A stretch of DNA of 64,000 bases from Actinoplanes oblitus. Lineage in GTDB: Bacteria > Actinomycetota > Actinomycetes > Mycobacteriales > Micromonosporaceae. The stretch covers positions 5,905,501 through 5,969,500 of the forward strand of contig NZ_CP126980.1 of NCBI RefSeq assembly GCF_030252345.1. Direction: 5' to 3'. A model generated the notes under the pieces. It was not told the origin of the DNA and did no database searches. It saw only the letters and a list, made by a program, of their open reading frames with translations. Position 1 is the first letter of the stretch, and each line of letters starts with the position of its first letter. Position numbers and translations under genes: made by a program. Positions 23,770 to 32,713 of the stretch are shown piece by piece.

Positions 23770-26553
23770 TCAGTCCGAGCCGGGCAGGGAGGTGGCCAAC
23801 TGGGCTCGGCTGCTCACCGACAGCTTCTGGAAGATGTGGGTGAGGTGGGTCTCCACGGTGCGCCGGGTCACGTAGAGCTGGTCGGCGATCTCCCGGTTGC
23901 TGTGGCCCAGGGCGGCGAGCACCGCCACCCGGTGCTCGGCCGGGGTGAGCGCGCCCGGCCCGGTCGCGACGCTGCGCCGCGGGCGGCCGCCGGCGGCGAG
24001 CAGCTCCTGCCGGGCGCGGGCCGCGATCAGCCGCATGCCGCCGCGGTCGGCCAGGTCCAGGGCCCGGACCAGCGGTTCCCGGGCGGCGACCCGCTGGTTG
24101 GCACGGCGTAGCGCGCCACCGAGCTCGACCAGGACGCGGGCGTGTTCCAGCCGGGCCGGAGAGCCGGCGAGCAGGTGCGCGGCCTGGGTGAGCAGCGGCA
24201 CCGCGTCGGCCGGCGAGACGGTACGGGCCAGGGCGCGCAGGCCGGCACCGCGGGCGCCGGGCAGGCCGGCACCGGCGGCCAGGTCCAGATGCTCCTCGGC
24301 GAGGCGGCGGGCCGCGGCGAGATCGCCGAGGGCGGCCAGGGCGGCGCTGTCGTCGACCCGCCAGGCGGCCAGGCCCGGATGGCGCGCGTCCAGCGCCCGC
24401 CACGTCTCGGCGGCCGCCAGCAGATCGCTGTGCGCCTCGGCCGGGCGGTGCCGGGCCAGCCACAGTCGTGCCCGGCGCTCCAGCAGCATGCCGGTCCGCA
24501 GCTTGCCCGGCACCGGCTCGCCCGCCCCGAACCGGGCGGCGGCCGCCAGCGCCGCCTCGGCGCCGTCCAGGTCGTCCGCCTCGACGAGCGCCTCCAGCAG
24601 CGGGAACAGCGTCCACACCAGGCCGGGCGCGGGCGGGTTGGCCAGTTTGAACTCGAACGCGAACCGGGCGTCGGTGACCGCCTCGCGGACCCGGCCGGCC
24701 TGCACCAGCACGTGTGCCCGGACGAAGCTGCCGTGCGCCAGCGCGGTCATCCACCCGCGCGGCCGGGCCACGTCGATCAGCTCGTCGCACAGGGCGCGTA
24801 CGGTGTCCAGCTCCTCCACCGCGACCAGGTCGAACTTCAGCACCGTCGCGAGCAGCGAGTCGGTCTCGGCGTCCAGCGCGGTCCGCAGCATGGCGATCAC
24901 CTCGCCGGCCGGCCGGCCCCGCAGGATCGCCAGGTGCCCGCGGTGCACGGCCCACAGCGGCAACCCGCCACCCCGGGCGGTACGCTCCCGCGCGTCACCC
25001 ACCTCGGCGGCGTCCAGCCACGCGTTGCAGACCAGCTCCGCCGCCAGCCGTTCGAGCAGTTCCGGATCGGCGCCGCCGGCCCGGTCCAGCACCTGCCGGG
25101 ACAGCTTCAACGCCTCGTCGGAGTACCCGGCCAGCCCCAGCGCCCGGGTACCGGCCAGCGCGATCCGGGCCCGCTGATCCGGGTCGTCGGCCAGCGCGAC
25201 GGCGTCGGCCAGCAGGTCGTACGCCTGGGGTTTGACCTGCTCGGCGGTGACCAGGCCGAGCTCGCTGAGCAGCTCCGCCTCGTCGTAGGTGGCGATCGGC
25301 GGCTCCGCCAGCGCCCGCCGCAGGAACGTCGCGGCACTCTGTGGCGCGCCCCGCCGCCACGCGCGGCCGGCCGCCGTGCGCAGCGCGGTGACCGTCGCCG
25401 GCTCCCCCGCCGGTTCGGTGCGCAGCAGGTGCAGCGCCACCGTCTCCGGGTCGGTCCGCTCCCCGGCCAGCAGCCGCGCCGCCCGGCCGTGCCACAGCGC
25501 GCGTTCCCCGGGCGGCAACCCGGTGTAGAGGGCCGCCTCGACCAGCGGATGCACCAGGGCGTACCCGTCCGCGCCGCCCTCGACCAGGCCGGCGTCGCGC
25601 AGCCGGTCGGCCAGCCGGCAGGCCCGCGCCTGGTCCAGCTCGGCGAGGTCGCGGGCGTGCCGCAGCTTCGCGCCGCGGCCGAGCACGGCGAACGCCCGGG
25701 CCAGGTCGGCGGTGCCGGCCGGCAGCCGGGCCAGTTGGCGGTCCACGGCCCGCGCCACCTGGTCCGGGCCGAAGCCGCTGAGCCCGGCGGCCACGTCCGC
25801 GGTGGGTTCGACGCGCTCGGCGGCCAGGTGGTCGAGCAGCGCCCCGAGCAGGAAGGGGTTGCCGGCCGTCGCGGCGTGGCAGGCCTTGGCGAACGCGACG
25901 CCGGCGGTGGGCAACCGCCCCTGGACGATCGCCTGGACGGTGGCCGGCTCCAGCGGGCTGGGCCGCACCGGCGCCCCGCCGGCGGCGAGCAGCTCGGCGA
26001 GCAGGTCCGGTTCGGCCGGCGGCTCGCCGGAGCGGACCGCGCACAGGATGCCCAGCGGCAGCCCGGCCAGCCGCCGGGTGAGCTGGCCGAGCCAGCGCAG
26101 CGACGGCGCGTCCGCCCAGTGCACGTCGTCGACCAGCAGCAGGGTGGCGGCACGGGCGGCGAGGCCGCAGGTCAGCCAGGTCAGCCCGTGCGCGGCGGCG
26201 TGCATGGCGTCGCCGGTCGGCGCCGGGGTGGCCGCGTCCTCGTCGAGGGCCCGGCGGGCCGGGGCGGCGGCGCCGACGGCCAGCGCGTCCCACTCCGGGC
26301 TCTGCCGGACCGGGGCGAACAGCTGCCTGGCGATCCCCCAGCCGGCGTCGTGGTCCAGCGGGCCGCCCCACGCGGACAGCACGCGCAGGCCGGCGGCGGC
26401 CGCGCCGGAACCGGCGGCGGCCAGCAGACTCGACTTGCCGATCCCGGCTGGGCCCTCCACGACGATCACGGCGCCGGTCCCGGAGCGCACTTGGGCGAGC
26501 CGGTGGTCGAGCATCGCCAGCTCCGCATCGCGTTGCAACAGCACGCGCGGCAT
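23770..26553 (-). CDS. LAL-type (large ATP-binding LuxR) transcriptional regulator
   Basis: The 927-residue regulator has an N-terminal STAND/AAA ATPase (Walker A VVEGPAGIGKSSLL near residue 30; Walker B LLLVDDVHWADAPSL near 135), a long TPR-like helical middle, and a C-terminal LuxR HTH (LTPAEHRVAVLAALGHSNREIADQLYVTRRTVETHLTHIFQKL, about 865-910). MalT/LAL proteins bind an inducer and ATP to activate genes. The ATG at 26553 fits the family N-terminus (MPRVLLQRDAELAMLDHRL). It is divergent from a methyltransferase gene, with a cluster of symmetric half-sites between. Confidence 0.85.
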   Translation of the reverse strand: MPRVLLQRDAELAMLDHRLAQVRSGTGAVIVVEGPAGIGKSSLLAAAGSGAAAAGLRVLSAWGGPLDHDAGWGIARQLFAPVRQSPEWDALAVGAAAPARRALDEDAATPAPTGDAMHAAAHGLTWLTCGLAARAATLLLVDDVHWADAPSLRWLGQLTRRLAGLPLGILCAVRSGEPPAEPDLLAELLAAGGAPVRPSPLEPATVQAIVQGRLPTAGVAFAKACHAATAGNPFLLGALLDHLAAERVEPTADVAAGLSGFGPDQVARAVDRQLARLPAGTADLARAFAVLGRGAKLRHARDLAELDQARACRLADRLRDAGLVEGGADGYALVHPLVEAALYTGLPPGERALWHGRAARLLAGERTDPETVALHLLRTEPAGEPATVTALRTAAGRAWRRGAPQSAATFLRRALAEPPIATYDEAELLSELGLVTAEQVKPQAYDLLADAVALADDPDQRARIALAGTRALGLAGYSDEALKLSRQVLDRAGGADPELLERLAAELVCNAWLDAAEVGDARERTARGGGLPLWAVHRGHLAILRGRPAGEVIAMLRTALDAETDSLLATVLKFDLVAVEELDTVRALCDELIDVARPRGWMTALAHGSFVRAHVLVQAGRVREAVTDARFAFEFKLANPPAPGLVWTLFPLLEALVEADDLDGAEAALAAAARFGAGEPVPGKLRTGMLLERRARLWLARHRPAEAHSDLLAAAETWRALDARHPGLAAWRVDDSAALAALGDLAAARRLAEEHLDLAAGAGLPGARGAGLRALARTVSPADAVPLLTQAAHLLAGSPARLEHARVLVELGGALRRANQRVAAREPLVRALDLADRGGMRLIAARARQELLAAGGRPRRSVATGPGALTPAEHRVAVLAALGHSNREIADQLYVTRRTVETHLTHIFQKLSVSSRAQLATSLPGSD

Positions 26554-26568
26554 CCGCCGACCGTACGT

Positions 26569-26607
26569 CGTGGTGCCGCCACGCGAAACCTCGTGGTCGG
26601 ATCCACG
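26569..26607. promoter_or_regulatory. Cluster of four alternating CGTGG/CCACG half-sites
   Basis: CGTGG (26569-26573), CCACG (26579-26583), CGTGG (26592-26596) and CCACG (26603-26607) form two palindromes with spacers of 5 and 6 bp in a 39-bp block. The block lies between the LAL gene and the methyltransferase gene. It is a likely operator pair for the LAL protein or another dimeric regulator. Confidence 0.5.
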
Positions 26608-26642
26608 ATTCAACGCACCAGGTGAATCCGCAGCATGAGGAC

Positions 26643-27437
26643 ATGGAAACCACCGAGTACGCACTGGGGCGCACGCCCGCGGAATACGAACGGGTCCGGG
26701 CGCAGGCCCGGCTCTGGGAGCCGGACACCGCCCGGCTGCTCGACCGGCTCGGCGTCGGCGCCGGGGCCCGCTGCCTGGACGCCGGCTGCGGTCCGGGCGA
26801 GACAATGCGCCGGCTGGCCGAGCGGGTCGGCCCGACCGGCGAGGTGACCGGGATCGACCTGGACCCGGGGATGGCGGCGGCCGCCGAGTCCTACACCGGC
26901 TGCCGGGTGCTGCGGCACGACGTCACCAAGGACGAGCCACTGCCCGGCGGACCGTACGACCTGGTCTACGCGCGGTTGCTGCTGTTCCACACGCCGGATC
27001 GGGAGGCCGCGCTGGCCCGGTTGTGGGCGGCGGTGGCGCCCGGCGGGCATCTGCTGGTGCAGGACTACGACATGCGTACCGCGGGCGTCGTCCCGTCGCT
27101 GGGGATCGTCGAGCGGATGACCGGCCTGGTGATCGAGGCGTTCGGGGCGGCCGGGTGTGACGTGCGGGCCGGCAGCCGGTTGCCGTACCTGATGGCGCGC
27201 GCCGGGGTGGGCGCGCCGGACGGCACCGACGTGGCCGGCCGGCTCGTGCCGATGGCGGTCGGCACGCCGGTGCTGGAGAGCGTCTTCCGCAGCCTGCTGC
27301 CGGTCGCCGTCGCCAACGGGCTGATCACCCGGGCCGAGGCCGAGCGGTCGATCGAGGCCCTGCACGCCGAGGCCGCCGCGCACCCGGACCGTTCGGTGCT
27401 GCTGCCGCTGCTCAACGGGGCCTGGAAACGGCGATGA
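26643..27437 (+). CDS. SAM-dependent class I methyltransferase
   Basis: The 264-residue Rossmann-fold methyltransferase has SAM-binding motif I LDAGCGPGETMRRLAERVG (about residue 43), an acidic residue in VTGIDLDPGMAAAA, and motif III-like GGHLLVQDYDM. The substrate is unknown. The ATG at 26643 follows GAGG closely; an upstream GTG at 26622 is possible. It is divergent from the LAL regulator, which likely controls it. Confidence 0.75.
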   Translation: METTEYALGRTPAEYERVRAQARLWEPDTARLLDRLGVGAGARCLDAGCGPGETMRRLAERVGPTGEVTGIDLDPGMAAAAESYTGCRVLRHDVTKDEPLPGGPYDLVYARLLLFHTPDREAALARLWAAVAPGGHLLVQDYDMRTAGVVPSLGIVERMTGLVIEAFGAAGCDVRAGSRLPYLMARAGVGAPDGTDVAGRLVPMAVGTPVLESVFRSLLPVAVANGLITRAEAERSIEALHAEAAAHPDRSVLLPLLNGAWKRR

Positions 27438-27538
27438 GCGAGGCTCGGGACGGGCCGGGGTCCGCGCCCTCCGAGGCCGCGACACCACCGAGGCGATCAA
27501 CCCGGACGTCGATCGCCCGGCCGGCGCGCCGCCCCCGG

Positions 27539-28261
27539 TCAGCCGAGCTGGACGCGGTCCGCCAGCCCGGCCGCGGTGAACGCCTCGGCCAGCGCGTCCC
27601 GGCCCTCGGTGAAGTGCGCCCAGCTGTCGAAGTGCACCAGCACGATCTGCTCGGCGCCGAGGATCCGGGCGGCCTCGGCGGCCTGCTCGCTGTCCAGGGT
27701 GAGCAGCGCACCGTCGAACAGGCCGGTGCGCACCGCGCCCGCGAAGATCAGCGCGGTGCCGATCGGGCCGAACCGCCCGGCGATCTCCCGGACCCGCTCC
27801 AGCGACGCGTTGTCGCCGCTGACGTAAACCGAGGGCAGGCCTTCCCCGGTGAGAACGAAACCGGTCACCTCGCCGGTGATGGGCTCGCAGCCCTCGGGGC
27901 CGTGCCGGGCCGGGACGGCGGTCACCGTCACCGCGCCCAGCTTGATCGACTCCCACGGGGCCAGGCCGCGGGCGGTGCCGCCGAGCCGCTGGGCGCCGTC
28001 CGGCGTGGTCAGCGTCAGCGGGACCTCGGCGAGCAGGGCGCGGCCGGCGTCGTCGAGGTTGTCGGCGTGCTGATCGTGCGAGAGCAGGACCACGTCGATC
28101 GGCTCCGCCGGGCGGCCCGACGGCGGGGCGAGCTTGGTCAGCTTGGTGCCGCTCGGCGAGACGTAGTCGCCGGGCTGGTCGAACGTCGGGTCGGTGAGGA
28201 AGCGGAGGCCGCCGTACTCGAAAAGGGCTGTCGGGCCGCCGAACGTCTGCACAGTGATCAT
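27539..28261 (-). CDS. Metallo-beta-lactamase-fold hydrolase (UlaG/YfbB-like)
   Basis: The 240-residue protein has the MBL-fold metal motif as SHDQHADNLDDAG (H-x-x-x-H-x-D-x form) and later metal ligands in PARHG and a C-terminal LVHFDSWAHFTEG. It resembles UlaG-type hydrolases and related metal-dependent phosphodiesterase/lactonase proteins. Substrate unknown. GAGG 6 nt before the ATG supports the start. It is divergent from the CGNR regulator, with a duplicated operator between. Confidence 0.75.
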   Translation of the reverse strand: MITVQTFGGPTALFEYGGLRFLTDPTFDQPGDYVSPSGTKLTKLAPPSGRPAEPIDVVLLSHDQHADNLDDAGRALLAEVPLTLTTPDGAQRLGGTARGLAPWESIKLGAVTVTAVPARHGPEGCEPITGEVTGFVLTGEGLPSVYVSGDNASLERVREIAGRFGPIGTALIFAGAVRTGLFDGALLTLDSEQAAEAARILGAEQIVLVHFDSWAHFTEGRDALAEAFTAAGLADRVQLG

Positions 28262-28267
28262 CGTCAA

Positions 28268-28340
28268 CCTCACGGATAGATGTGTTGTCATTCGTGAGGC
28301 TAGGCGTTTGTCACGGATAAAAGCAAGCGGTAACGTGAGG
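28268..28340. promoter_or_regulatory. Two copies of a TCACGGATA-N14-CGTGAGG element, plus promoter
   Basis: Copy 1: TCACGGATA at 28270 with CGTGAGG at 28293-28299. Copy 2: TCACGGATA at 28311 with CGTGAGG at 28334-28340. Both keep the same 23-bp offset, so TCACG...CGTGA form two inverted repeats of identical spacing. TTGTCA (28308-28313) and TAACGT (28331-28336) with a 17-bp spacer make a promoter for the CGNR gene inside copy 2. It is a likely binding array of the CGNR protein controlling both divergent genes. Confidence 0.55.
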
Positions 28341-28343
28341 TCC

Positions 28344-28904
28344 GTGATCGACGCCGCTCCGGGAGCCGACCGGCACCCCGGCCTGGACCTGGCCAACAGC
28401 CGCCTGGTCGCGCCCGGAAACCAGGTCACCGATCTGCTCGACGGTCCCGAGGCGGCCACCCGATGGCTGATCGATCGCGGACTCGCGCCGGCAGACGCCG
28501 TGCTCCAGGAGATCTGTGCGGGCCGGTTGCGCGCGATGCGGTCGCAGATCCGGGCGCTGCTCACCGCGCGGGTCGCCGGGGCCGCGCCGCCGGCCGAGGC
28601 GCTCGCGGCGGTCAACGCGGCGATGACCCGGGTGCCGACCGCCGCCGAGCTGCGCTGGGACCCGGTCCGCGGCCTGCACCGCGCCACCCCGCACCCGACC
28701 GACCAGGTGGTCGACCGGGCGCTCGGCACGCTCGCCGCCGACATCGCCGACCTGCTCACCGGCGCCGACGCGGACCGCCTGACGGCGTGCGACTCGCCGC
28801 CCTGCCGGCGCTTCCTGCTGCGCAGCGGCCGCCGGCAGTTCTGCTCGATCCGCTGCGGCGACCGCGCCCGGGCGGCCCGCGCCTACGCTCGCCGCCCCCG
28901 CTGA
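28344..28904 (+). CDS. ABATE/CGNR zinc-finger transcriptional regulator
   Basis: The 186-residue protein has an N-terminal ABATE-like ligand domain (LDLANSRLVAPGNQVTDLLDG) and a C-terminal CGNR-type zinc finger (CDSPPCRRFLLRSGRRQFCSIRCGDRARAARAYARR; CGDR replaces CGNR). These are actinobacterial stress or metabolite regulators. The GTG at 28344 lies 7 nt after the -10 TAACGT (leaderless). It presumably regulates the divergent MBL hydrolase and itself. Confidence 0.75.
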   Translation: MIDAAPGADRHPGLDLANSRLVAPGNQVTDLLDGPEAATRWLIDRGLAPADAVLQEICAGRLRAMRSQIRALLTARVAGAAPPAEALAAVNAAMTRVPTAAELRWDPVRGLHRATPHPTDQVVDRALGTLAADIADLLTGADADRLTACDSPPCRRFLLRSGRRQFCSIRCGDRARAARAYARRPR

Positions 28905-29033
28905 CTCGCCGACGGTGTGTTGCCGGGGACGGCGTGCGCCGCCCGGGTCCCGATGGCACGCTGATCGGGAGGCCGCCGCCCGCCGCGGACCGGCCCGCCA
29001 TCAACCGTTCATCACCTTCGACGGAGCCCGCCG

Positions 29034-29834
29034 ATGATCGCTCAGGAACTGCACGTCAACCCCGTCTTCGACGCCGCCCAGGAGATCGAGCGCCGGGTCG
29101 CGTTCCTGGCCGAGGCGCTGACCAGCACCGGCACCCGCGCGCTGGTCCTCGGGATCAGCGGCGGCGTCGACTCGTCCACCGCCGGCCGGCTCTGCCAGCT
29201 GGCCGTCGACCGGGTCCGGGCGAGCGGGCACGACGCGGAGTTCATCGCGATGCGCCTCCCGTACGGCGTGCAGCACGACGAGCAGGACGCGCAGACCGCC
29301 CTCGCGTTCATCAAGCCGGACCGGGTGCTCACCGTCGACGTCAAGCCGGCCGCCGACGCCGCGCTGCGCAGCCTGCTCGACGCCGGGCTGACCACCCGGG
29401 ACGAGGCCGAGCAGGACTTCATCCTGGGCAACATCAAGGCCCGGGAGCGGATGATCGCCCAGTACGCCGTCGCCTCCGCCACCCGGGGCCTGGTGATCGG
29501 CACGGACCACGCGGCCGAGGCGGTGACCGGCTTCTTCACCAAGCACGGGGACGGCGCGGCGGACCTGGTACCCCTGGAGGGTCTGACGAAGCGGCGGGTC
29601 CGCGCCGTCGCCGCGGCCCTGGGCGCGCCGGACTCGCTGGTCAAGAAGATGCCGACGGCGGACCTGGAGACGCTGCGGCCCGGCATCGCCGACGAGGAGG
29701 TGCTCGGCTTCTCCTACGACCAGATCGACGATTTCCTGGAGGGCGAGCCGGTGCCGTCGGCGGTGGTCCGCGCGATCGAGGAGCGTTTCCGGCTGACCGC
29801 CCACAAGCGTGCCCTCCCCCGCGGCCCGCACTGA
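29034..29834 (+). CDS. nadE: NH3-dependent NAD+ synthetase
   Basis: The 266-residue ammonia-dependent NAD synthetase converts deamido-NAD, ATP and NH3 to NAD+. The PP-loop [10 protein letters not shown] (about residues 37-47) binds ATP pyrophosphate. Further family motifs are [53 protein letters not shown] and KKMPTADLE. The length matches E. coli-type NadE and lacks the glutaminase domain. It appears to be a single-gene unit. Confidence 0.92.
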   Translation: MIAQELHVNPVFDAAQEIERRVAFLAEALTSTGTRALVLGISGGVDSSTAGRLCQLAVDRVRASGHDAEFIAMRLPYGVQHDEQDAQTALAFIKPDRVLTVDVKPAADAALRSLLDAGLTTRDEAEQDFILGNIKARERMIAQYAVASATRGLVIGTDHAAEAVTGFFTKHGDGAADLVPLEGLTKRRVRAVAAALGAPDSLVKKMPTADLETLRPGIADEEVLGFSYDQIDDFLEGEPVPSAVVRAIEERFRLTAHKRALPRGPH

Positions 29835-29887
29835 GCCCAACGGCGGATCGGGCTCACGGTTCGCGGGAAGCGGCCGATGGGTGCGAT

Positions 29888-32713
29888 ATGAGTGTGGGGT
29901 TCCGGGAGCGGCTGGACAGCCAGTCTCTGGAGCTGCTCGCGGACGCCTTCGGCCGCAGCCCGGTGCCCAAGCTCGTGCTCGGTCTGGACCCGCGGCAGTA
30001 CTGCCGGTTCCATACCGTCAACGACGCCTTCTGCGAGCTGGCCGGTTACCGCGCTGACGAGCTGATCGGCCGGTCCTTCCTGATGGTGCTGGACGAGGGG
30101 CCCGGTCCGGTGCTGGCCGCGTTCGCGTCGATGGTGCGCGGCGAGCGGGACGTGGTCGCGATGGAGCGGGTGCTGGTCCGCAAGGACGGCGCGCGGGTCC
30201 GGGTGGTCACCCAGAACGTGCTGGTCCGGGACCGGGCCGGCCGGCCGTTCCTGGTGGCCGAGGTGGTGGCGGGCGGCAGCCGCCCGGCCCCGGCCGCCGG
30301 TGCGGCTCCGGACCGGGAGATGGCCCGGCTGCGCCGGATCCTGGCGGTGCAGCGCGCGGTCACCGCGGCGGCCACCGACCGGGACTCGGCGGTGCGGGCG
30401 GTCGCCGATCAGGTGGTCGAGTTGTTCCCGGCGGCCGACGGGGCAGCGGTGGAACTGGTCGAGGGCGATCAACTGACCTACGTCGCGACCGCCGGGACGC
30501 TGGCCCCGTTCGCCGGCACCCGGATCCCGCGCACCGGGTCGCTGAGCGGCATCGCGCTGAGCACCGACGCCCCGGCGCACTGCCCGGACACCGGTCACGA
30601 CCCGCGGGTCGACCGGGGCATGTGCGAGCGGCTCGGGATCGGCGCCATGCTGCTCGCCCCGCTGCACGCGGAGAACCACGTGGTCGGTGTGCTCAAGGTG
30701 TCGGCCGGCACCGCGCACGTCTTCGACGACACCGACGAGCAGCAGCTCGCCCTGCTCGCCGAGAGCCTCAGCGCGGCTCTGCAGCACGCCGACGACGCCA
30801 CCCGCAACGCCGAGCTGCTCGCCGAGCGCACCCGGGCGCTCACCGAGCTGTCGATCAGCGAGCAGCGGTTCCGGCTGGCCTTCGACAACTCGCCGCTCGG
30901 CCTCACGCTGTGCAGCCTGCGGCCCGCCGACTTCGGACGGTATCTGCAGGCCAGCCCGGCGATGACGACGATCACCGGGTACACCCCGGCCGAGCTGACC
31001 GGGATGACCTTCGCCGACCTCACCCACCCGGACGACCTGCCGGGCACCCGCGATCACGCCCGCCGGTTGCTCGCCGGCGAGCTCGACGCGGTCAGCCTGG
31101 AGCGCCGCTACCTGCACAAGGACGGGCACGTCATCTGGGTGACGCTGCGCGTCGCGGTGGTCCGCGACGAGCGCGGCGAGGCCCAGTACGCGGTGGTCCA
31201 GGTCGAAGACGTCACAGCGGCCCGCGAGGCGGACGCCCAGCTGCGCCGCTCGGCCCGGTTGTTCGAGCTGATCCCGGCCGCTGTCATCGTCCGCGACCTG
31301 GACGGCACGATCCGCTGGTGGAACGACGGCGCGACCCACCTGTACGGCTGGCCGCTGACCGCGGCGGCCGGCAAGTCCGCCCACCGGTTGCTGCACACCA
31401 CTTTCCCGTACGCGGGGGGCGCCGCCGAGCAGGAGGAGGCGCTGCGCCGCGACGGCTACTGGAACGGCCACCTGGACCACATCACGGCGGACGGGCGTAC
31501 CGTCAATGTCCTGAGCCGACAGGTGCTGCACCACCCGGACCCGGACCACGCGCAGGTCCTCGAGGTGAACTCGGACGTGACGGCGGCCCGGGTCGCGGAG
31601 CAGGCGCTCGCCGAGAGCGAGGCGCGGTTGCGCGCGCAGTTCGCCAACACCGGCGTCGGCCAGGTCATCTCGGCGCTGGACGGCACCCTGATCAGCGCGA
31701 ACCGGGCGTACGCCGCGATGATCGGCCGCACCCCGGAGGAACTGGTCGGGCGGCACGACCACGACCTGGTGCACCCGGACGACCTGGTCGTGCGGCGGCG
31801 GCTGCTGGCCGGCCTGTTCGCCGGGGACAGCGACGCGTACACCACCGAGGTGCGGCTGGCGCACGCCGACGGGCACTGGGTGCCTGTCGAGTGGACGATC
31901 TCACTGGTCCGCGACCCGGGCGGGCATCCGAAGCTGATGGTCGGGGTGCTCACCGACATCACCGCGCGGCGCGCCGCCGAGCAGGCCCGGGACGCGGCAG
32001 CCGCCGCCCTCGCCGAGCGCAACACCCAGCTGGAGGCCGCCAACCAGCTGAAGCTCGACATCATCGGGATGCTCGGGCACGAGATCGGCAACCCGCTCAC
32101 CTCGATCCGCGGCAACGCCGAGATCCTCACCGACGACTGGGCGGCACTCTCCGACGAGCGCCGCGGCCGGGCCATCGACGCGATCGCCAGGCAGGCCGGC
32201 CGGCTGGACGAGATCGTCCGGGAGGTGCTCGCCATGGTGACCATCGAGACCGGCACGATTCGCGCGGACCGGCGGCTGCTGCGCGTACGCGAGGAGATCG
32301 GCCGGGCGCTGTGGGCTGTCGACGGCGCCGAGTCGGTACCGGTCGACGGCCCGGACGCGCCGGTGCTCTGCCACCCCGGGCACCTGCAGCAGATCCTGGT
32401 CAACCTGCTCTCCAACGCCCGCAAGTACGGCGGCGGCGCCACCGCGGTCCGGGTGTCACACCCACCGGGCCTGGTGGAGATCACGGTCGAGGACGACGGT
32501 CCCGGTGTCCCGGAGGAGTTCCGGGACCGTCTCTTCGAGCGGCTGGCCCGCGCCGACCGGGACGCCGCCGCTGTCAACGGCACCGGCCTGGGCCTGTACA
32601 TCGTGCGCGGGCTGGCCCAGGCCAATCACGGCGACATCCGCCACGAGCCGAATCCGGCCGGTGGCTCCCGGTTCATCCTTTCGCTGGAATCACCAGGGTC
32701 TGCCCCGGAGTGA
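29888..32713 (+). CDS. Multi-PAS/GAF sensor histidine kinase
   Basis: The 941-residue soluble kinase has, in order, PAS (about 25-125), GAF (about 150-300), three further PAS/PAC units (about 327-450, 457-567, 580-690), a HisKA dimerisation domain with phospho-acceptor His731 (GMLGHEIGNPLTSIRGN) and a HATPase (N box NLLSNARKYGG, G1 DDGPGVP, G2 GTGLGLYI). There is no membrane segment, so signals are cytoplasmic (redox, light or small molecules). No response regulator is adjacent, so it is an orphan here. Its 3' end overlaps the convergent peroxidase gene by 41 bp. Confidence 0.85.
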   Translation: MSVGFRERLDSQSLELLADAFGRSPVPKLVLGLDPRQYCRFHTVNDAFCELAGYRADELIGRSFLMVLDEGPGPVLAAFASMVRGERDVVAMERVLVRKDGARVRVVTQNVLVRDRAGRPFLVAEVVAGGSRPAPAAGAAPDREMARLRRILAVQRAVTAAATDRDSAVRAVADQVVELFPAADGAAVELVEGDQLTYVATAGTLAPFAGTRIPRTGSLSGIALSTDAPAHCPDTGHDPRVDRGMCERLGIGAMLLAPLHAENHVVGVLKVSAGTAHVFDDTDEQQLALLAESLSAALQHADDATRNAELLAERTRALTELSISEQRFRLAFDNSPLGLTLCSLRPADFGRYLQASPAMTTITGYTPAELTGMTFADLTHPDDLPGTRDHARRLLAGELDAVSLERRYLHKDGHVIWVTLRVAVVRDERGEAQYAVVQVEDVTAAREADAQLRRSARLFELIPAAVIVRDLDGTIRWWNDGATHLYGWPLTAAAGKSAHRLLHTTFPYAGGAAEQEEALRRDGYWNGHLDHITADGRTVNVLSRQVLHHPDPDHAQVLEVNSDVTAARVAEQALAESEARLRAQFANTGVGQVISALDGTLISANRAYAAMIGRTPEELVGRHDHDLVHPDDLVVRRRLLAGLFAGDSDAYTTEVRLAHADGHWVPVEWTISLVRDPGGHPKLMVGVLTDITARRAAEQARDAAAAALAERNTQLEAANQLKLDIIGMLGHEIGNPLTSIRGNAEILTDDWAALSDERRGRAIDAIARQAGRLDEIVREVLAMVTIETGTIRADRRLLRVREEIGRALWAVDGAESVPVDGPDAPVLCHPGHLQQILVNLLSNARKYGGGATAVRVSHPPGLVEITVEDDGPGVPEEFRDRLFERLARADRDAAAVNGTGLGLYIVRGLAQANHGDIRHEPNPAGGSRFILSLESPGSAPE

